Source of the DNA: an uncultured Lachnospiraceae bacterium
GTDB lineage: Bacteria > Bacillota > Clostridia > Lachnospirales > Lachnospiraceae
Direction of reading: 5' to 3'
Length of the DNA: 64,000 nt
Assembly: GCA_947165025.1 (NCBI GenBank)
Contig: CAMUYQ010000009.1
Span: forward strand, 62,001-126,000
This document shows positions 21,201 to 30,791 of the stretch, in pieces (position 1 is the first letter of the stretch; each line of letters opens with the position of its first letter). A program made the position numbers and the translations under genes. The notes beneath the pieces were generated by a model. It saw only the letters and a list, made by a program, of their open reading frames with translations. It was not told where the DNA came from and searched no databases.

Positions 21201-22328
21201 GTCGAGAACGTTCTTAAGAACGCTGTCGATTCAGAAGGAACTCCCATCACGGAATCAAAGATCGGTGTTAAGATCCGTACGATCCTTACATGTAAGTGTC
21301 ATAACGGAATCTGCTCGAAGTGCTACGGTGCCAACATGGCGACCGGTGAAATGGTCCAGGTCGGTGAGGCTGTCGGTATCATCGCCGCACAGTCGATCGG
21401 TGAACCCGGTACACAGCTTACTATGAGAACGTTCCATACCGGTGGTGTTGCCGGAGACGATATCACACAGGGTCTTCCCCGTGTCGAGGAACTGTTTGAG
21501 GCACGTAAGCCCAAGGGTCTTGCGATCATCTCCGAGATAGCAGGACATGCGGTACTTCATGATACAAAGAAGAAACGTGAAGTCGTTGTTACCAACGATG
21601 AGACCGGAGAGAGCAAGACTTATCTGATCCCTTACGGATCACGTTCGAAGATAACGGAGGAGGGTGTTGACATCCAGGCCGGTGACGAACTTACCGACGG
21701 TTCTGTCAATCCTCATGACATCCTGAAGATCAAGGGCGTACGCGCAGCACAGGATTACATGCTTCGCGAGGTTCAGAGAGTTTACAGACTCCAGGGTGTT
21801 GAGATCAACGATAAGCATATCGAGGTCATTGTCCGTCAGATGCTCAAGAAAGTCCGCATCGAAGACGACGGTGATTCGGATCTGTTACCCGGATCCCTTG
21901 TGGATGCTCTCGAACTTGAAGACATCAACGAGGCACTTGAGGCAGAAGGCAAGAAGACTGTTGAAGCCAAGCAGGTTATGCTCGGTATTACAAAGGCAAG
22001 TCTTGCTACAAGCTCGTTCCTGTCGGCTGCATCATTCCAGGAGACGACAAGAGTTCTTACGGAAGCAGCCATAAAGGGTAAGGTCGATCCTCTTATCGGA
22101 CTGAAAGAGAACGTTATCATCGGTAAGCTGATACCTGCAGGAACAGGTATGAAGCAGTACAGAAACGTTATGCTCGACACTACGCTTCCCGACAGCCTTG
22201 CTGTTGAAAAAGAGAAAGAAGCCGAATACGAAGATGTCGATATCGACGATCAGACTGAAGTAGATGAAGATATCGATTTTGAAGAAGAGGAACTTGTGGA
22301 AGAGACCACGGATGATTCCGAGGAATGA
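18234..22328 (+). CDS. rpoC: RNA polymerase beta' subunit with a lineage insertion
   Basis: 1364 residues. The N-terminal zinc site ([20 protein letters not shown]), the catalytic [12 protein letters not shown] triad, the bridge helix and trigger loop region, and the second zinc site ([13 protein letters not shown]) are all present. Between GIYYLT (ends at residue 511) and [10 protein letters not shown] (from residue 658) lie 146 residues, where B. subtilis and E. coli have about 20. The extra part is highly charged and helical, then ends in a more ordered stretch. The C-terminus is acidic. AAGGAG precedes ATG 18234. Confidence 0.98.
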   Translation: MAEQNKEAYEPLTFDAIRIGLASPEKIKEWSRGEVRKPETINYRTLKPEKDGLFCERIFGPSKDWECHCGKYKKIRYKGVICDRCGVEVTKANVRRERMGHIELAAPVSHIWYFKGIPSRMGLILDLSPRTLEKVLYFANYIVLDPMGTDLKYKQVLTEAEYQKEVEEYGYGKFRVGMGAEAIKELLMAIDLDAEAEDLKAQLEDSTGQKKAKIIKRLEVVEAFRESGNKPEWMIMDVIPVIPPDLRPMVQLDGGRFATSDLNDLYRRIINRNNRLKRLLELGAPDIIVRNEKRMLQEAVDALIDNGRRGRPVTGPGNRPLKSLSDMLKGKSGRFRQNLLGKRVDYSGRSVIVVGPELKIYQCGLPKEMAIELFKPFVMKELVANKSAHNIKNAKKMVERLRPEVWDVLEDVIKEHPVMLNRAPTLHRLGIQAFEPILVEGKAIKLHPLVCTAFNADFDGDQMAVHLPLSVEAQAECRFLLLSPNNLLKPSDGGPVAVPSQDMVLGIYYLTMEKMRDLSKDPDFEGEAQISFPPTEAEAQKAKEEIKELNRVIEEYSSDKDKSDRGAKKDSDKKAIEEAKAKREHIRSAFVESVGKAFYDYQDAKEKAVKAGKSVDSIKGTPLERDTLIRVNIDPERDRWIVCEMVDILGRYYDSMNQALLAYENQEITLHQPINVYRRKTLPDNTEVSGVIKTTLGRLIFNEILPQDLGFVDREDPENALKLEIDFHVGKSHLKKILERVINNHGATKTAEVLDDIKSMGYKYSTQAAMTVSISDMTVPAAKQEMLDGAQKTVEEITKNYKRGLITEEERHDGVINTWKATDENITKELIDGLDKYNNIYMMADSGARGSNKQIKQLAGMRGLMADTTGKTIELPIKSNFREGLDVLEYFMSAHGARKGLSDTALRTADSGYLTRRLVDISQELIIREQDCSEKRATIPGMFVKEFADGKEVIETLRDRILGRYAAEDIVDKDGNVLVGKNHMITPRRVENVLKNAVDSEGTPITESKIGVKIRTILTCKCHNGICSKCYGANMATGEMVQVGEAVGIIAAQSIGEPGTQLTMRTFHTGGVAGDDITQGLPRVEELFEARKPKGLAIISEIAGHAVLHDTKKKREVVVTNDETGESKTYLIPYGSRSKITEEGVDIQAGDELTDGSVNPHDILKIKGVRAAQDYMLREVQRVYRLQGVEINDKHIEVIVRQMLKKVRIEDDGDSDLLPGSLVDALELEDINEALEAEGKKTVEAKQVMLGITKASLATSSFLSAASFQETTRVLTEAAIKGKVDPLIGLKENVIIGKLIPAGTGMKQYRNVMLDTTLPDSLAVEKEKEAEYEDVDIDDQTEVDEDIDFEEEELVEETTDDSEE

Positions 22329-22357
22329 TCCCGGATTCTCCGAAATCATAAGATCAA

Positions 22358-22388
22358 AAAAGCCGAAGGATTAAATCCTTCGGCTTTT
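22358..22388 (+). terminator. Terminator after rpoC
   Basis: 15-base arms AAAAGCCGAAGGATT / AATCCTTCGGCTTTT with minimal loop; T-run on the plus strand and A-run on the other, so it may also serve the convergent gene at 22409. Confidence 0.9.
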
Positions 22389-22408
22389 CATATGAAATAA
22401 AATGAATA

Positions 22409-22846
22409 TCAATAGTTAACGTATATCGATGCAACCGACGCCTCAGCCTCTTTGGAAAGCTGATATGCACGGATCGGATGCAGGAATCCGGATGAAAGTT
22501 TATATGCCTTGCGGCTTGCAGGCGATAACTTTCCTGACAGCTCCCATGTGTTCCTGCGGATCGATATGTACCATGTCATATACAAAAATCCAACAGTCAG
22601 TACAAAGGATATGACAGAAACCCATACAATGTATGTGGACACATCGGCTGTATGAGGAGCAGCAGCAAGCGGCACATCATTGTTCTGGACAACAAAGAAT
22701 ACATAGTCATCCGAATATGAAGCTATCTCTTTTGTCTGACCGGCATTCGTCTCTGTTGTCATCAGTCCGATCACCGGAAGGAGAAACAGAAATACAAAAG
22801 CCATCAATGCAAGAATATTAACTATCACTCTGCGTTTTGTCGTCAT
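22409..22846 (-). CDS. Membrane protein with two spans, unknown function
   Basis: 145 residues from ATG 22846, chosen because AGAAGG is 5 bp upstream; the frame is open to 22870. Two membrane segments (about 10-30 and 72-94) enclose a short external loop containing VVQNNDVPLAAAP. The second segment is followed by a basic cytoplasmic tail. The loop before the second segment resembles the stalk of small anchored cell-surface proteins, but no LPxTG or lipobox is present. It diverges from the GGDEF-like gene. Family not recognised. Confidence 0.6.
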   Translation of the reverse strand: MTTKRRVIVNILALMAFVFLFLLPVIGLMTTETNAGQTKEIASYSDDYVFFVVQNNDVPLAAAPHTADVSTYIVWVSVISFVLTVGFLYMTWYISIRRNTWELSGKLSPASRKAYKLSSGFLHPIRAYQLSKEAEASVASIYVNY

Positions 22847-23027
22847 GGTTACCTTCTTTCTGAAACACAAAACATATCCTTTTAATGATTAAGACACCTG
22901 TATTTTGCAAAAAGGTTCAGCGACTTTATTATACTTTAAAAATCTTTTCTTTTCATGTCACAAGGTATATAATATATTGGATTCGGTGTGGACAAATGCC
23001 GAAAGATCATGGAGAAGCTGTTCAAAA

Positions 23028-23726
23028 ATGAGAGATGATTATTTCAAAAGCTACAAGATGTTCAAGTTTATCCAGCTTGCACTTCTTGTGATCTTTGCAG
23101 TCTGTTTTTTTCTTTTCATTTTTCTTGATGAGAATTTAAGAACCGGCGTTTTTTCGAACAAGGTGCTTATGACGATATGCGTGTTCCTGTGGGCGTTCAT
23201 GCTTTACAGTGTTGCGTGCATCATTATGGACTTCAGACTCCTTGAGGGACATATCGTGCATGACCATGTTCTCAAAAGAGCAGTGTATGTCGATACCCTT
23301 ACCGGTATACCCAACAGATTTTCATGCGACCAGATTTTTGAAAAGTATGAAGGCGAACAGGATATTTCAAAGCTTGGCTGTGCGCTTGTAAAAATACAGA
23401 ATCTTGATGAGATAAACCAAAGTCACGGAAGATCGAGCGGAAACGTGGCTCTTAAGGAATTCTCATCGATGATCGAGAGGATAAGCGCTTATTACGGATT
23501 TGTCGGAAGGAACAACGGAAATGAATTCCTTGTTGTGATCGAGAACTGTAATGAGGACAGGATGACGAAGTTCAGTGAAGGACTTCAGAAAGAGATCGCA
23601 CAGTATAACAAGACTTCAGGCGGATATGAGATAAGGATCAGTTTTGCAAAGGTACTGAATGAGTCGCTTGGCATGAGTGATTTCAGAGAACTTGTGGCTA
23701 AATTGTACGGGATTGCCAAGGTGTAA
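23028..23726 (+). CDS. Membrane protein with a degenerate GGDEF domain
   Basis: 232 residues from ATG 23028 (GGAGAA about 12 bp upstream); the frame is open back to 22905 but without a convincing site. Two membrane helices (about residues 12-32 and 45-67) precede a GGDEF-type domain that begins DTLTGIPNRF. The catalytic loop, normally GG[DE]EF, reads NNGNEF at residues 162-167, so it lacks the first Gly and the metal-binding acidic residue. It is therefore probably not a diguanylate cyclase and may instead sense a nucleotide or act as a scaffold. It ends 2 bp before the sigma factor gene, suggesting a shared control unit. Confidence 0.75.
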   Translation: MRDDYFKSYKMFKFIQLALLVIFAVCFFLFIFLDENLRTGVFSNKVLMTICVFLWAFMLYSVACIIMDFRLLEGHIVHDHVLKRAVYVDTLTGIPNRFSCDQIFEKYEGEQDISKLGCALVKIQNLDEINQSHGRSSGNVALKEFSSMIERISAYYGFVGRNNGNEFLVVIENCNEDRMTKFSEGLQKEIAQYNKTSGGYEIRISFAKVLNESLGMSDFRELVAKLYGIAKV

Positions 23727-23728
23727 GG

Positions 23729-24301
23729 ATGGCTGATTTTAATCATGCCTATATCGGACGGCTGGTTCAAAAATCACAAAAGGGAGACAGTGATGCCTTC
23801 GCCGAACTGTATGCTATCACATATCAGCATACGTACAATTACGCGGCACACTATTTAAGGGATGCGAATCTTGCGCAGGATGCCCTGCAGGAAACATATA
23901 TCCTTGCGCTTCGAAATATCACCGGGATAAAAGAACCGACCCTTTTCGTGGCATGGCTGAATCAGATATGTTTCAGGGTCTGCTACGATATGGAACGCAA
24001 GAACCGGCAGGAATACGGTGAAAACAATCCCGAACTGCTGGAACTTGTAAGCGATGATTATATCGATCACAATCCGGAAGAACAAACGGAAACAGCGGAC
24101 GAATCGTCAAGGTTAAAGGAAGCGATAATGTCTCTTCCCTTTAACGAGCAACAGGTAGTCGTCATGCGATACTACAACGACATGAAGCTCGAGGACATTG
24201 CCTCGGCACTGTCGTGCTCAAGAAGCAGTGTCAAACGATACCTGATATCAGCCAGGGACAGGCTGAAAACAATGCTCAGAAAGGGGAATGAAGATGTTTA
24301 G
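23729..24301 (+). CDS. RNA polymerase sigma factor, sigma-70 (ECF-like)
   Basis: 190 residues, the size of group 4 (ECF) sigma factors. Region 2 is seen in the segment LYAITYQHTYNYAAHYLRDANLAQDALQ... (about residues 27-55). Region 4 is the helix-turn-helix MKLEDIASALSCSRSSVKRYLISARDRL (about residues 150-178). The linker is acidic. It follows the GGDEF-like gene by 2 bp and overlaps the next, membrane-anchored gene, which is in the usual place for an anti-sigma factor. Target promoters are unknown. Confidence 0.9.
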   Translation: MADFNHAYIGRLVQKSQKGDSDAFAELYAITYQHTYNYAAHYLRDANLAQDALQETYILALRNITGIKEPTLFVAWLNQICFRVCYDMERKNRQEYGENNPELLELVSDDYIDHNPEEQTETADESSRLKEAIMSLPFNEQQVVVMRYYNDMKLEDIASALSCSRSSVKRYLISARDRLKTMLRKGNEDV

Positions 24302-24782
24302 AAGAAATAAAACATACAGCATAAACAGAAAAGCGGCAAACCAGGCACTTCAGAACGTCTTCGCTGCCTGCGACCAGACACCCAATACACAGTCATTGGA
24401 TATGCTGCTGTTTAAGAACATTGCAAATACGACACTGGTCAAGGCCGGAAAGTGGATGTCGGTCGGACTGCTGGTGCTCGTACTCCTGTCACCGACGGTA
24501 TTTTACATAGCCGGTAAGGAAGGCAGTGCCAAGCCTCACAAGGCGGACATTACCGTTGTCAGCCATTATCTCGACAAAGATAATGAGAGCTTTGTGATGG
24601 AGCTTAAAGGAAAAGATATCGATTATGAAGGAATATATGCAAAGAAAGAGGACGGCTCCGTGATCTATCCATCGGAAACCGATCCGGACGGTACCGTGAA
24701 GTTTCACTTCACATCAGGTACACTGAACATATATATTCCCGATACGGAGGGTGGAATTGTTCAAGCGGTTTTATCCAAATAA
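24294..24782 (+). CDS. Membrane protein, candidate anti-sigma factor
   Basis: 162 residues from ATG 24294 (GGGG 7 bp upstream); ATG 24288 is the alternative. It has a short cytoplasmic N-terminal part of about 55 residues, one membrane helix (about residues 57-77), and an external domain of about 85 residues. This topology, and overlap with the sigma gene, suggest an anti-sigma factor, but no zinc-binding HxxxCxxC motif is present, so the role is inference. The external domain may sense envelope state. It overlaps the next gene by 26 bp. Confidence 0.6.
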   Translation: MFRRNKTYSINRKAANQALQNVFAACDQTPNTQSLDMLLFKNIANTTLVKAGKWMSVGLLVLVLLSPTVFYIAGKEGSAKPHKADITVVSHYLDKDNESFVMELKGKDIDYEGIYAKKEDGSVIYPSETDPDGTVKFHFTSGTLNIYIPDTEGGIVQAVLSK

Positions 24783-25707
24783 ATCCATATTGATCACTTG
24801 CCTTCTTGTTATAGCGCTGGCCTTTACGGCATGCGGCGATTCCGGTCCCGAAGATACCGAGGTCAAGATAACAAAGATCGGATCCGAGAAGAACAGAAGC
24901 AATGAACCCAAGTGTCTGACTCCGGTAGCCGGAGGGAAGGATATACTTGGCGGCGATGAGCTTATTGTTGATGCCACGAACAGATCGGAAGGCTACCTGT
25001 ACGTTAAGAACACGGGCGAGATTGATGATATCAAGATACAGCTGAACTGTAATGACAGTGTCACATATACCTACATTATCCCGGAGGGTGATTCGGTGAT
25101 CCCTCTTTCTCTCGGGGACGGACAGTATACGGTTGTCGCATACGAGGGAATGGGAGATGAAGGAATGTATGCGACAAAGTTTGCGGAGACAATGGATGTC
25201 ACGATGCCGGATCAGTTCCTGCCTTTTCTGTATCCGAACTGTTATGTGCAGTTTGATATCAATGCGGATGTAGTTGCGCTCGGTAAGGAACTTGCCGCAG
25301 GCAAGCAGTCGGATATAGAGGTTGTTGCGGCGGTCTATGATTATGTGGTCAAGAACATAACCTATGATCACGAGAGAGCAGCAACGGTCAAACCGGATTA
25401 CGTTCCGGATGTTGATCAGGTCCTCAAGGAGAAAAAGGGTATCTGCTTTGATTATGCTTCACTGATGGCGGCCATGCTCAGAAGTCAGAGGATACCGACA
25501 AGGCTGGAATTCGGATATGCGGGAGATGCTTATCACGCATGGATCACCATATATATAGAAGATGAAGGATGGATCAACGGTATCATCGAATTCGACGGAG
25601 TCGACTGGACCCTTATGGATCCGACATTTGCCGCAAATGCGGGAACAAAGAAGATAAAAAGCTTTATAGGCGACGGTAATAACTATACTACCAAATATAC
25701 ATACTGA
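24757..25707 (+). CDS. Lipoprotein with a transglutaminase-like domain
   Basis: 316 residues from TTG 24757, which sits 6 bp after GGAGG at 24746-24750; GTG 24751 abuts the ribosome site and is unlikely. The signal ends in lipobox FTAC. The C-terminal half has the transglutaminase/protease-like triad: C230 in GICFDYASL, H260 in AYHAWI and D288 in LMDPTFA. Such domains cleave or remodel peptides in the envelope. The N-terminal half is beta-rich and unrecognised. It lies between the sigma pair and the pilus-like genes and could belong to either. Confidence 0.85.
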   Translation: MFKRFYPNKSILITCLLVIALAFTACGDSGPEDTEVKITKIGSEKNRSNEPKCLTPVAGGKDILGGDELIVDATNRSEGYLYVKNTGEIDDIKIQLNCNDSVTYTYIIPEGDSVIPLSLGDGQYTVVAYEGMGDEGMYATKFAETMDVTMPDQFLPFLYPNCYVQFDINADVVALGKELAAGKQSDIEVVAAVYDYVVKNITYDHERAATVKPDYVPDVDQVLKEKKGICFDYASLMAAMLRSQRIPTRLEFGYAGDAYHAWITIYIEDEGWINGIIEFDGVDWTLMDPTFAANAGTKKIKSFIGDGNNYTTKYTY

Positions 25708-25727
25708 TGCTGATAGGAGAGGATTAA

Positions 25728-26774
25728 ATGAACAAGAAAAAGCTTCTGAACAACCAGGAATTGTCAATGTTCTGTGATCAGATCGCCATGATCCTTAATG
25801 CGGGAATATCCGCCATGGAAGGTATCTCGATCATGCTTGACGATGCTACGACGGAAGATGCACGTGAGATACTTCAGACGATCCTGGATAAATGTAATGA
25901 AGGAGACACGTTCCATCATTCGGTGGAAGCTTCGGGAGTATTTCCGAAATATGCTCTTGATATGATCGAGATAGGCGAACAGTCCGGTAAGCTTGAGGAA
26001 GTCATGAGAGCTCTTGCTTTTCATTACAACCGCGAGGAGAATGTCGCCAGAGGTATTAAGAGTGCAGTAACTTATCCGATGCTCATCGTCGGTATGATGC
26101 TTATCGTAATCCTTGTGCTTGTTGTAAAGGTCCTTCCTATATTCAATGATGTGTTCAATCAGCTCGGAACAGAGATGACGGGCTTTTCAAAAGCGATGCT
26201 CAACTTCGGAAATGCGGTCAGCAAATATGCGCTTGTTATCGTTATAGTTGCCGCTGTCATCATCGCTCTTATATTCGTGTTCACCAAGACAACAGGCGGA
26301 AGAGCAAAGATGAGAGGTTTTCTTGCAAAGTTTGTTGCAACGCGCGGACTGTATGACAAGATCGCAGCCGGAAGGTTTGCATCAGGTATGGCGCTTACGA
26401 TGAGTGCCGGACTTGATACCGACGAGAGTCTTAACATGGTCTCAAATCTTGTCGATAACAGCGACATGGTACAGAAGATCAGCAAGAGTAAGGAATGCAT
26501 GGCAAACGGACAGTCGTTTGCGGATGCACTTTGCACGGCGGGAATCTTTTCGAATATGTATTCAAGGATGATCTCTGTCGGATTCAGGACAGGATCCGTT
26601 GACAAGGTTCTTGAGAAGATCGCTGTGGGGTACGATGACGAAGTAGACGAGAAGATCACCAACCTGATCTCGGTCCTTGAGCCGACGCTCGTAATAATTC
26701 TTTCGGTCGTTGTGTGCCTTATCCTTTTATCGGTAATGTTACCTCTTATGGGAGTTATGGGTAGTATCGGATGA
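25728..26774 (+). CDS. GspF/PilC-type inner-membrane platform protein
   Basis: 348 residues with two copies of the T2SSF domain, each followed by membrane helices (about residues 115-137 and 165-185, plus one at the C-terminus). The sequence IEIGEQSGKLEEVM and AVTYPMLIV match the family signature. This protein is the platform on which a type II secretion or type IV pilus ATPase works. It is the first gene of a tight cluster that ends with the ATPase, each gene overlapping or nearly touching the next. Confidence 0.9.
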   Translation: MNKKKLLNNQELSMFCDQIAMILNAGISAMEGISIMLDDATTEDAREILQTILDKCNEGDTFHHSVEASGVFPKYALDMIEIGEQSGKLEEVMRALAFHYNREENVARGIKSAVTYPMLIVGMMLIVILVLVVKVLPIFNDVFNQLGTEMTGFSKAMLNFGNAVSKYALVIVIVAAVIIALIFVFTKTTGGRAKMRGFLAKFVATRGLYDKIAAGRFASGMALTMSAGLDTDESLNMVSNLVDNSDMVQKISKSKECMANGQSFADALCTAGIFSNMYSRMISVGFRTGSVDKVLEKIAVGYDDEVDEKITNLISVLEPTLVIILSVVVCLILLSVMLPLMGVMGSIG

Positions 26775-27109
26775 ACAACAGATTTAACAAACCCAGCCTG
26801 AAAAAAAGAATAACGGAATCCGTCAATTTTTCGGTCTTCTTCTTTGTGATCGTAATAGTTGTTTTCATGTTCGGGATATCCTTTATCGCTTCCACATCGT
26901 CGAGGGATCAGAAAAAGATCCTTACTGATGCGGTAAGTAAGGATATCATCCACTGCTATGCGATCGAGGGGTATTATCCTCCGAGTCTTTCCTATATAGA
27001 AGACCACTACGGACTGACATACGATAAATCAAAGTATCTGATCGATTATGTTCCCGTCGGCGATAACATCATGCCGAGCGTGACCATTGTGGAGATAGGC
27101 AGAAAATGA
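26771..27109 (+). CDS. Small pilin-like membrane protein (first of four)
   Basis: 112 residues with one N-terminal membrane helix (about residues 20-42) preceded by a basic stretch. The external part is short and contains HCYAIEGYYPPSLSYIEDHYGL, a pattern often seen after the N-terminal helix in Gram-positive pseudopilins. No canonical G|FTLIE cleavage site is present. Start overlaps the GspF-like stop (ATGA). Function inferred from position only. Confidence 0.6.
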   Translation: MNNRFNKPSLKKRITESVNFSVFFFVIVIVVFMFGISFIASTSSRDQKKILTDAVSKDIIHCYAIEGYYPPSLSYIEDHYGLTYDKSKYLIDYVPVGDNIMPSVTIVEIGRK

Positions 27110-27630
27110 ATTTTGCAAAGAGAAACAACAAATCGATAGTTGATTTTCTGTTCATACTTGCGCTGTTTGGAGCATTTGCCATAACTGCCCTGTTTGTCGT
27201 GCTCTTCGGTGCGCGTATATATAACAGCACGGTCTCCAACATGAACACGAACTATGAGAAGCGTACAGCCATGTCCTACCTGACAGAGAAGATCAGGTCA
27301 CACGATTATACGGGCGGTGCCGATGTTGCCGATCTGAAGTCGCTCAGGGAAGACGGCGACCATTCGGTGCTCAAGCTTTACCAGGATATGGGTGGGAAGA
27401 GATATGTTACATATCTGTTCGTACATGAAGGATACCTTAAGGAGTTTACGGCAGACGAGGCATATGATTTTGACTATTCATCGGGAACACCGATACTTGC
27501 GATAAAGGATTTTTCCGTCAGGAAAGAAAGTGACGGACTGTATTTCTTCAACATCACCGATACGAATGATGAGAACACGCAGTTCTTTGTAGCATTGTAC
27601 AGCGGAACGGACGGAGACGGGGATGAATAA
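27106..27630 (+). CDS. Pilin-like membrane protein, DUF4860-like
   Basis: 174 residues, one N-terminal membrane helix with Asp in the place where pilins carry Glu5 (SIVDFLFILALFGAF), then a beta-rich external domain. I recall this as the DUF4860 type, which sits in such pilus-like operons; not searched. It overlaps both neighbours by 4 and 8 bp, so the operon is translationally coupled. Confidence 0.6.
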   Translation: MNFAKRNNKSIVDFLFILALFGAFAITALFVVLFGARIYNSTVSNMNTNYEKRTAMSYLTEKIRSHDYTGGADVADLKSLREDGDHSVLKLYQDMGGKRYVTYLFVHEGYLKEFTADEAYDFDYSSGTPILAIKDFSVRKESDGLYFFNITDTNDENTQFFVALYSGTDGDGDE

Positions 27631-28063
27631 ATATCTCAAATCAAAAACATCACTCTTTCTGATGGAGCTGATCATAACGATACTTCTGTTTGCAGCATGC
27701 GGAGCCGTATGCGTAAAACTGTTCGTGACCTCACATGTGATGACAAAGGATACGGTTGAGATCAATGAGGCTGTTTCGATCGCACAGGGATTTGCCGAGG
27801 TAATGAGAGGAAGTGACGGCGACATCGATTCGGTGCTTGAACATTATCCTACCGCGGTACACGGCGGCGACGGATTCTTTGAAGTGTTCTACGATGCGGA
27901 CTTCAATGTCTGTGAATTCTCCGAAGCTTCATATGTCAGCGACGTGACGATGAATCCTAACGGCGCGATACAGAACATGGAGATCAGGATAGTTAGACTG
28001 GCGGATTACAAGGACATTTACACGTTAAATGCAACGAAATACATGAACAGGACGAAAGGGTAG
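27623..28063 (+). CDS. Pilin-like membrane protein with a Glu5-like residue
   Basis: 146 residues. The N-terminal helix (LFLMELIITILLFAACGAVCV) keeps the Leu-x-Glu-Leu pattern of type IV prepilins, but the residue before the expected cleavage point is Ser instead of Gly. A CxxxC pair lies inside the helix. The rest is a small external domain. It is the most pilin-like of the four small proteins. Confidence 0.65.
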   Translation: MNKYLKSKTSLFLMELIITILLFAACGAVCVKLFVTSHVMTKDTVEINEAVSIAQGFAEVMRGSDGDIDSVLEHYPTAVHGGDGFFEVFYDADFNVCEFSEASYVSDVTMNPNGAIQNMEIRIVRLADYKDIYTLNATKYMNRTKG

Positions 28064-28066
28064 CAG

Positions 28067-28582
28067 ATGGAAAAGAAGCATTCCGGAGGGATCAACATCG
28101 GAACAAGTTCAATACTGGTAACATTCGTGCTGCTCGCACTTGTTACGTTTGCAGCCCTGTCGTATATGTCGGCAAGATCTGATTACGTGCTCTCCAAGGA
28201 GCATGCCGACAGGACGGCCAGCTATTACGATGCAAACAGAATGGCCGAGATATACCTGGCAAACATCGAGGCGCTTCTGTCAAAGCACCTTGATTCGTCC
28301 AAGACTGAACAGGACTATTATGACGGAGTGGATGCGCTGTTTGCCGATAACGACAAGATCGAAGTCGGACAGAGTGATGACGGTGACAAGACGCTTTCAT
28401 ATACAATAGCGGTCACAAACGGACAGAATCTCAATGTTACGCTCAGGGTCCATTACCCGGATGTTAAAGATGACAGGCTGTTTCTGATCGACAAGTGGAC
28501 AACGAATGTTAACAGGGAATGGCTTGATAAAGTCAAAGAGGGTTCCGAGGGAGAATCCGGAACAAAACTGCTTTTCCAATAA
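28067..28582 (+). CDS. Pilin-like membrane protein (fourth)
   Basis: 171 residues with one N-terminal membrane helix (about residues 13-35) and a soluble external part with helical then beta content. The site before the helix (GGINIGTSS) has Gly residues but no Glu. Probably a minor pseudopilin-like component. It starts 3 bp after the previous stop and is followed by the ATPase gene after 11 bp. Confidence 0.6.
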   Translation: MEKKHSGGINIGTSSILVTFVLLALVTFAALSYMSARSDYVLSKEHADRTASYYDANRMAEIYLANIEALLSKHLDSSKTEQDYYDGVDALFADNDKIEVGQSDDGDKTLSYTIAVTNGQNLNVTLRVHYPDVKDDRLFLIDKWTTNVNREWLDKVKEGSEGESGTKLLFQ

Positions 28583-28593
28583 AGGAGAAAATC

Positions 28594-29664
28594 ATGGCTG
28601 TAGAAGAAACCTTAGCAAAGATCACACAGGACGGAGCATCGGATATTTTCATAGTCGCCGGACTTCCTCTTTCATATAAGAGGAAAGGCGTATTTGTGGA
28701 GGAGAGCGAAGGAAAGCTCATGCCTGCGGATACGGCTGTGCTTATAACCGAGATATATGAACTTGCCGGCGGCCGTGACATGACAAGACTTCAGAAGAGC
28801 GGCGACGATGATTTTTCATTTGCGATAAGAGGTGTTGCAAGATTCCGTATCAACACTTACAAGCAGAGGGGTTCGCTCTCTGCCGTTATCCGTGTCATCA
28901 CGTTTAACATTCCCGATCCCGCTGAGCGTAATATCCCGCAGAACATCATTGAGTTTGCCGATAAGAAAAAGGGAATGGTGCTCGTTACCGGTCCCGCCGG
29001 AAGCGGAAAATCAACCACGCTCGCATGTATGATCGATCATATCAATACGACAAGACATGCGCACATCATCACGCTTGAGGATCCTCTTGAGTATCTTCAT
29101 ATGCATAAGCAGAGTATCGTCAGCCAGCGTGAGGTTGTTACCGATACGGAGAGTTACCTTACAGCTCTTCGCGCATCCCTCCGTCAGAGCCCGGATGTTA
29201 TCCTGCTCGGTGAGATGCGTGACTACGAGACGATGAACGTTGCAATGACCGCAGCTGAGACGGGACACCTTATCCTGTCGACACTGCATACGATCGGTGC
29301 GTCAAATACGATCGACCGTATCATAGATGCATTCCCGCCCAACCAGCAGCATCAGATAGCACTTCAGCTGTCCATGGTTCTCCAGGCGGTTGTATCGCAG
29401 CAGCTTGTTCCTTCAACGGACGGCGGACTTGTTCCGGCATTCGAGATCATGACGCTTACTCCCGCGATCAGGAACATGATAAGGGAATCAAAGGTTCATC
29501 AGATAGACGGTATGATCTATGCTTCCGCTGCCGATGATATGATCGCAATGGACACAAGTCTTCTTAATCTATATAAAGAAGGAAAGATCACGGATAAGAC
29601 GGCTCTTACTTATGCCACGAATGCAGAACTTCTTCAGAAGAAGATCGGCCTTCTGAACAAGTAG
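28594..29664 (+). CDS. pilT: PilT-like type IV pilus/secretion ATPase
   Basis: 356 residues, the length of PilT retraction ATPases. The Walker A loop is GPAGSGKSTT with K139. It keeps the Asp-box and Walker B in ILLGEMRDYETM (about residue 205), and the His-box HLILSTLHTIGASNTIDRIID. The PilT-like size, without the extra N-terminal domain of PilB/GspE, makes PilT more likely, yet it is the only ATPase in the cluster, so it might power both directions. It is the last gene before the rpsL promoter. Confidence 0.88.
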   Translation: MAVEETLAKITQDGASDIFIVAGLPLSYKRKGVFVEESEGKLMPADTAVLITEIYELAGGRDMTRLQKSGDDDFSFAIRGVARFRINTYKQRGSLSAVIRVITFNIPDPAERNIPQNIIEFADKKKGMVLVTGPAGSGKSTTLACMIDHINTTRHAHIITLEDPLEYLHMHKQSIVSQREVVTDTESYLTALRASLRQSPDVILLGEMRDYETMNVAMTAAETGHLILSTLHTIGASNTIDRIIDAFPPNQQHQIALQLSMVLQAVVSQQLVPSTDGGLVPAFEIMTLTPAIRNMIRESKVHQIDGMIYASAADDMIAMDTSLLNLYKEGKITDKTALTYATNAELLQKKIGLLNK

Positions 29665-29684
29665 GTGTTCAGGGCAAAAAGTCC

Positions 29685-29713
29685 TTGACATCCCCATGAT
29701 TAATACGTATAAT
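29685..29713 (+). promoter_or_regulatory. Consensus promoter of the rpsL-rpsG-fusA transcript
   Basis: TTGACA (29685-29690), 17 bp, TATAAT (29708-29713): a perfect match to the vegetative consensus in both boxes and spacing. Confidence 0.92.
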
Positions 29714-29779
29714 CGTTAAGCGTGCACAAAAATGCACTCTATTTTTGTTGTAAAAAATTCAGACAAGGAGGTGAAAAGA

Positions 29780-30193
29780 ATGCCAACATTTAACCAGTTA
29801 GTAAGAAAGGGTAGAGAAACTTCAGTTAAGAAGTCTACTGCACCCGCTCTTGGCAAGGGATTTAACTCTCTTCACAAGAAGCCTATCGACACTGCTTCTC
29901 CGCAGAAGCGTGGTGTGTGCACTGCTGTTAAGACAGCTACCCCTAAGAAGCCTAACTCAGCTCTTCGTAAGATCGCCAGAGTACGTCTTTCAAACGGTAT
30001 CGAAGTTACAAGCTACATTCCCGGTGAAGGACATAACCTGCAGGAGCACAGCGTTGTTCTTGTAAGAGGCGGAAGAGTAAAGGACTTACCCGGTACAAGA
30101 TATCATGTTATCCGTGGTACGCTGGATACGGCGGGTGTTGCAAACAGAAACCAGGCCCGTTCAAAGTACGGCGCAAAGCGTCCTAAGAAGTAA
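29780..30193 (+). CDS. rpsL: Ribosomal protein S12
   Basis: 137 residues from ATG 29780, which follows AAGGAGG; an upstream in-frame ATG at 29732 has no site. The streptomycin-region lysine in [11 protein letters not shown] is wild type. It carries the longer internal loop (about 13 residues before GVCTAVKT) seen in many Firmicutes S12 proteins. Confidence 0.98.
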   Translation: MPTFNQLVRKGRETSVKKSTAPALGKGFNSLHKKPIDTASPQKRGVCTAVKTATPKKPNSALRKIARVRLSNGIEVTSYIPGEGHNLQEHSVVLVRGGRVKDLPGTRYHVIRGTLDTAGVANRNQARSKYGAKRPKK

Positions 30194-30272
30194 GGTAACT
30201 GTCACTGGAACTGTTGAGTGTTGGAGTTCATTCACCAGCACGTACACAACGTTTTCCATTGTGAGTACCTAA

Positions 30273-30776
<504 letters not shown>

Positions 30777-30791
30777 TAGGAGGAAAAAATC

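Noticed and set aside
14759-22349. Many minus-strand frames inside rpoB and rpoC
   Set aside because: Shadows of strongly biased codon use; no start signals, no domains.
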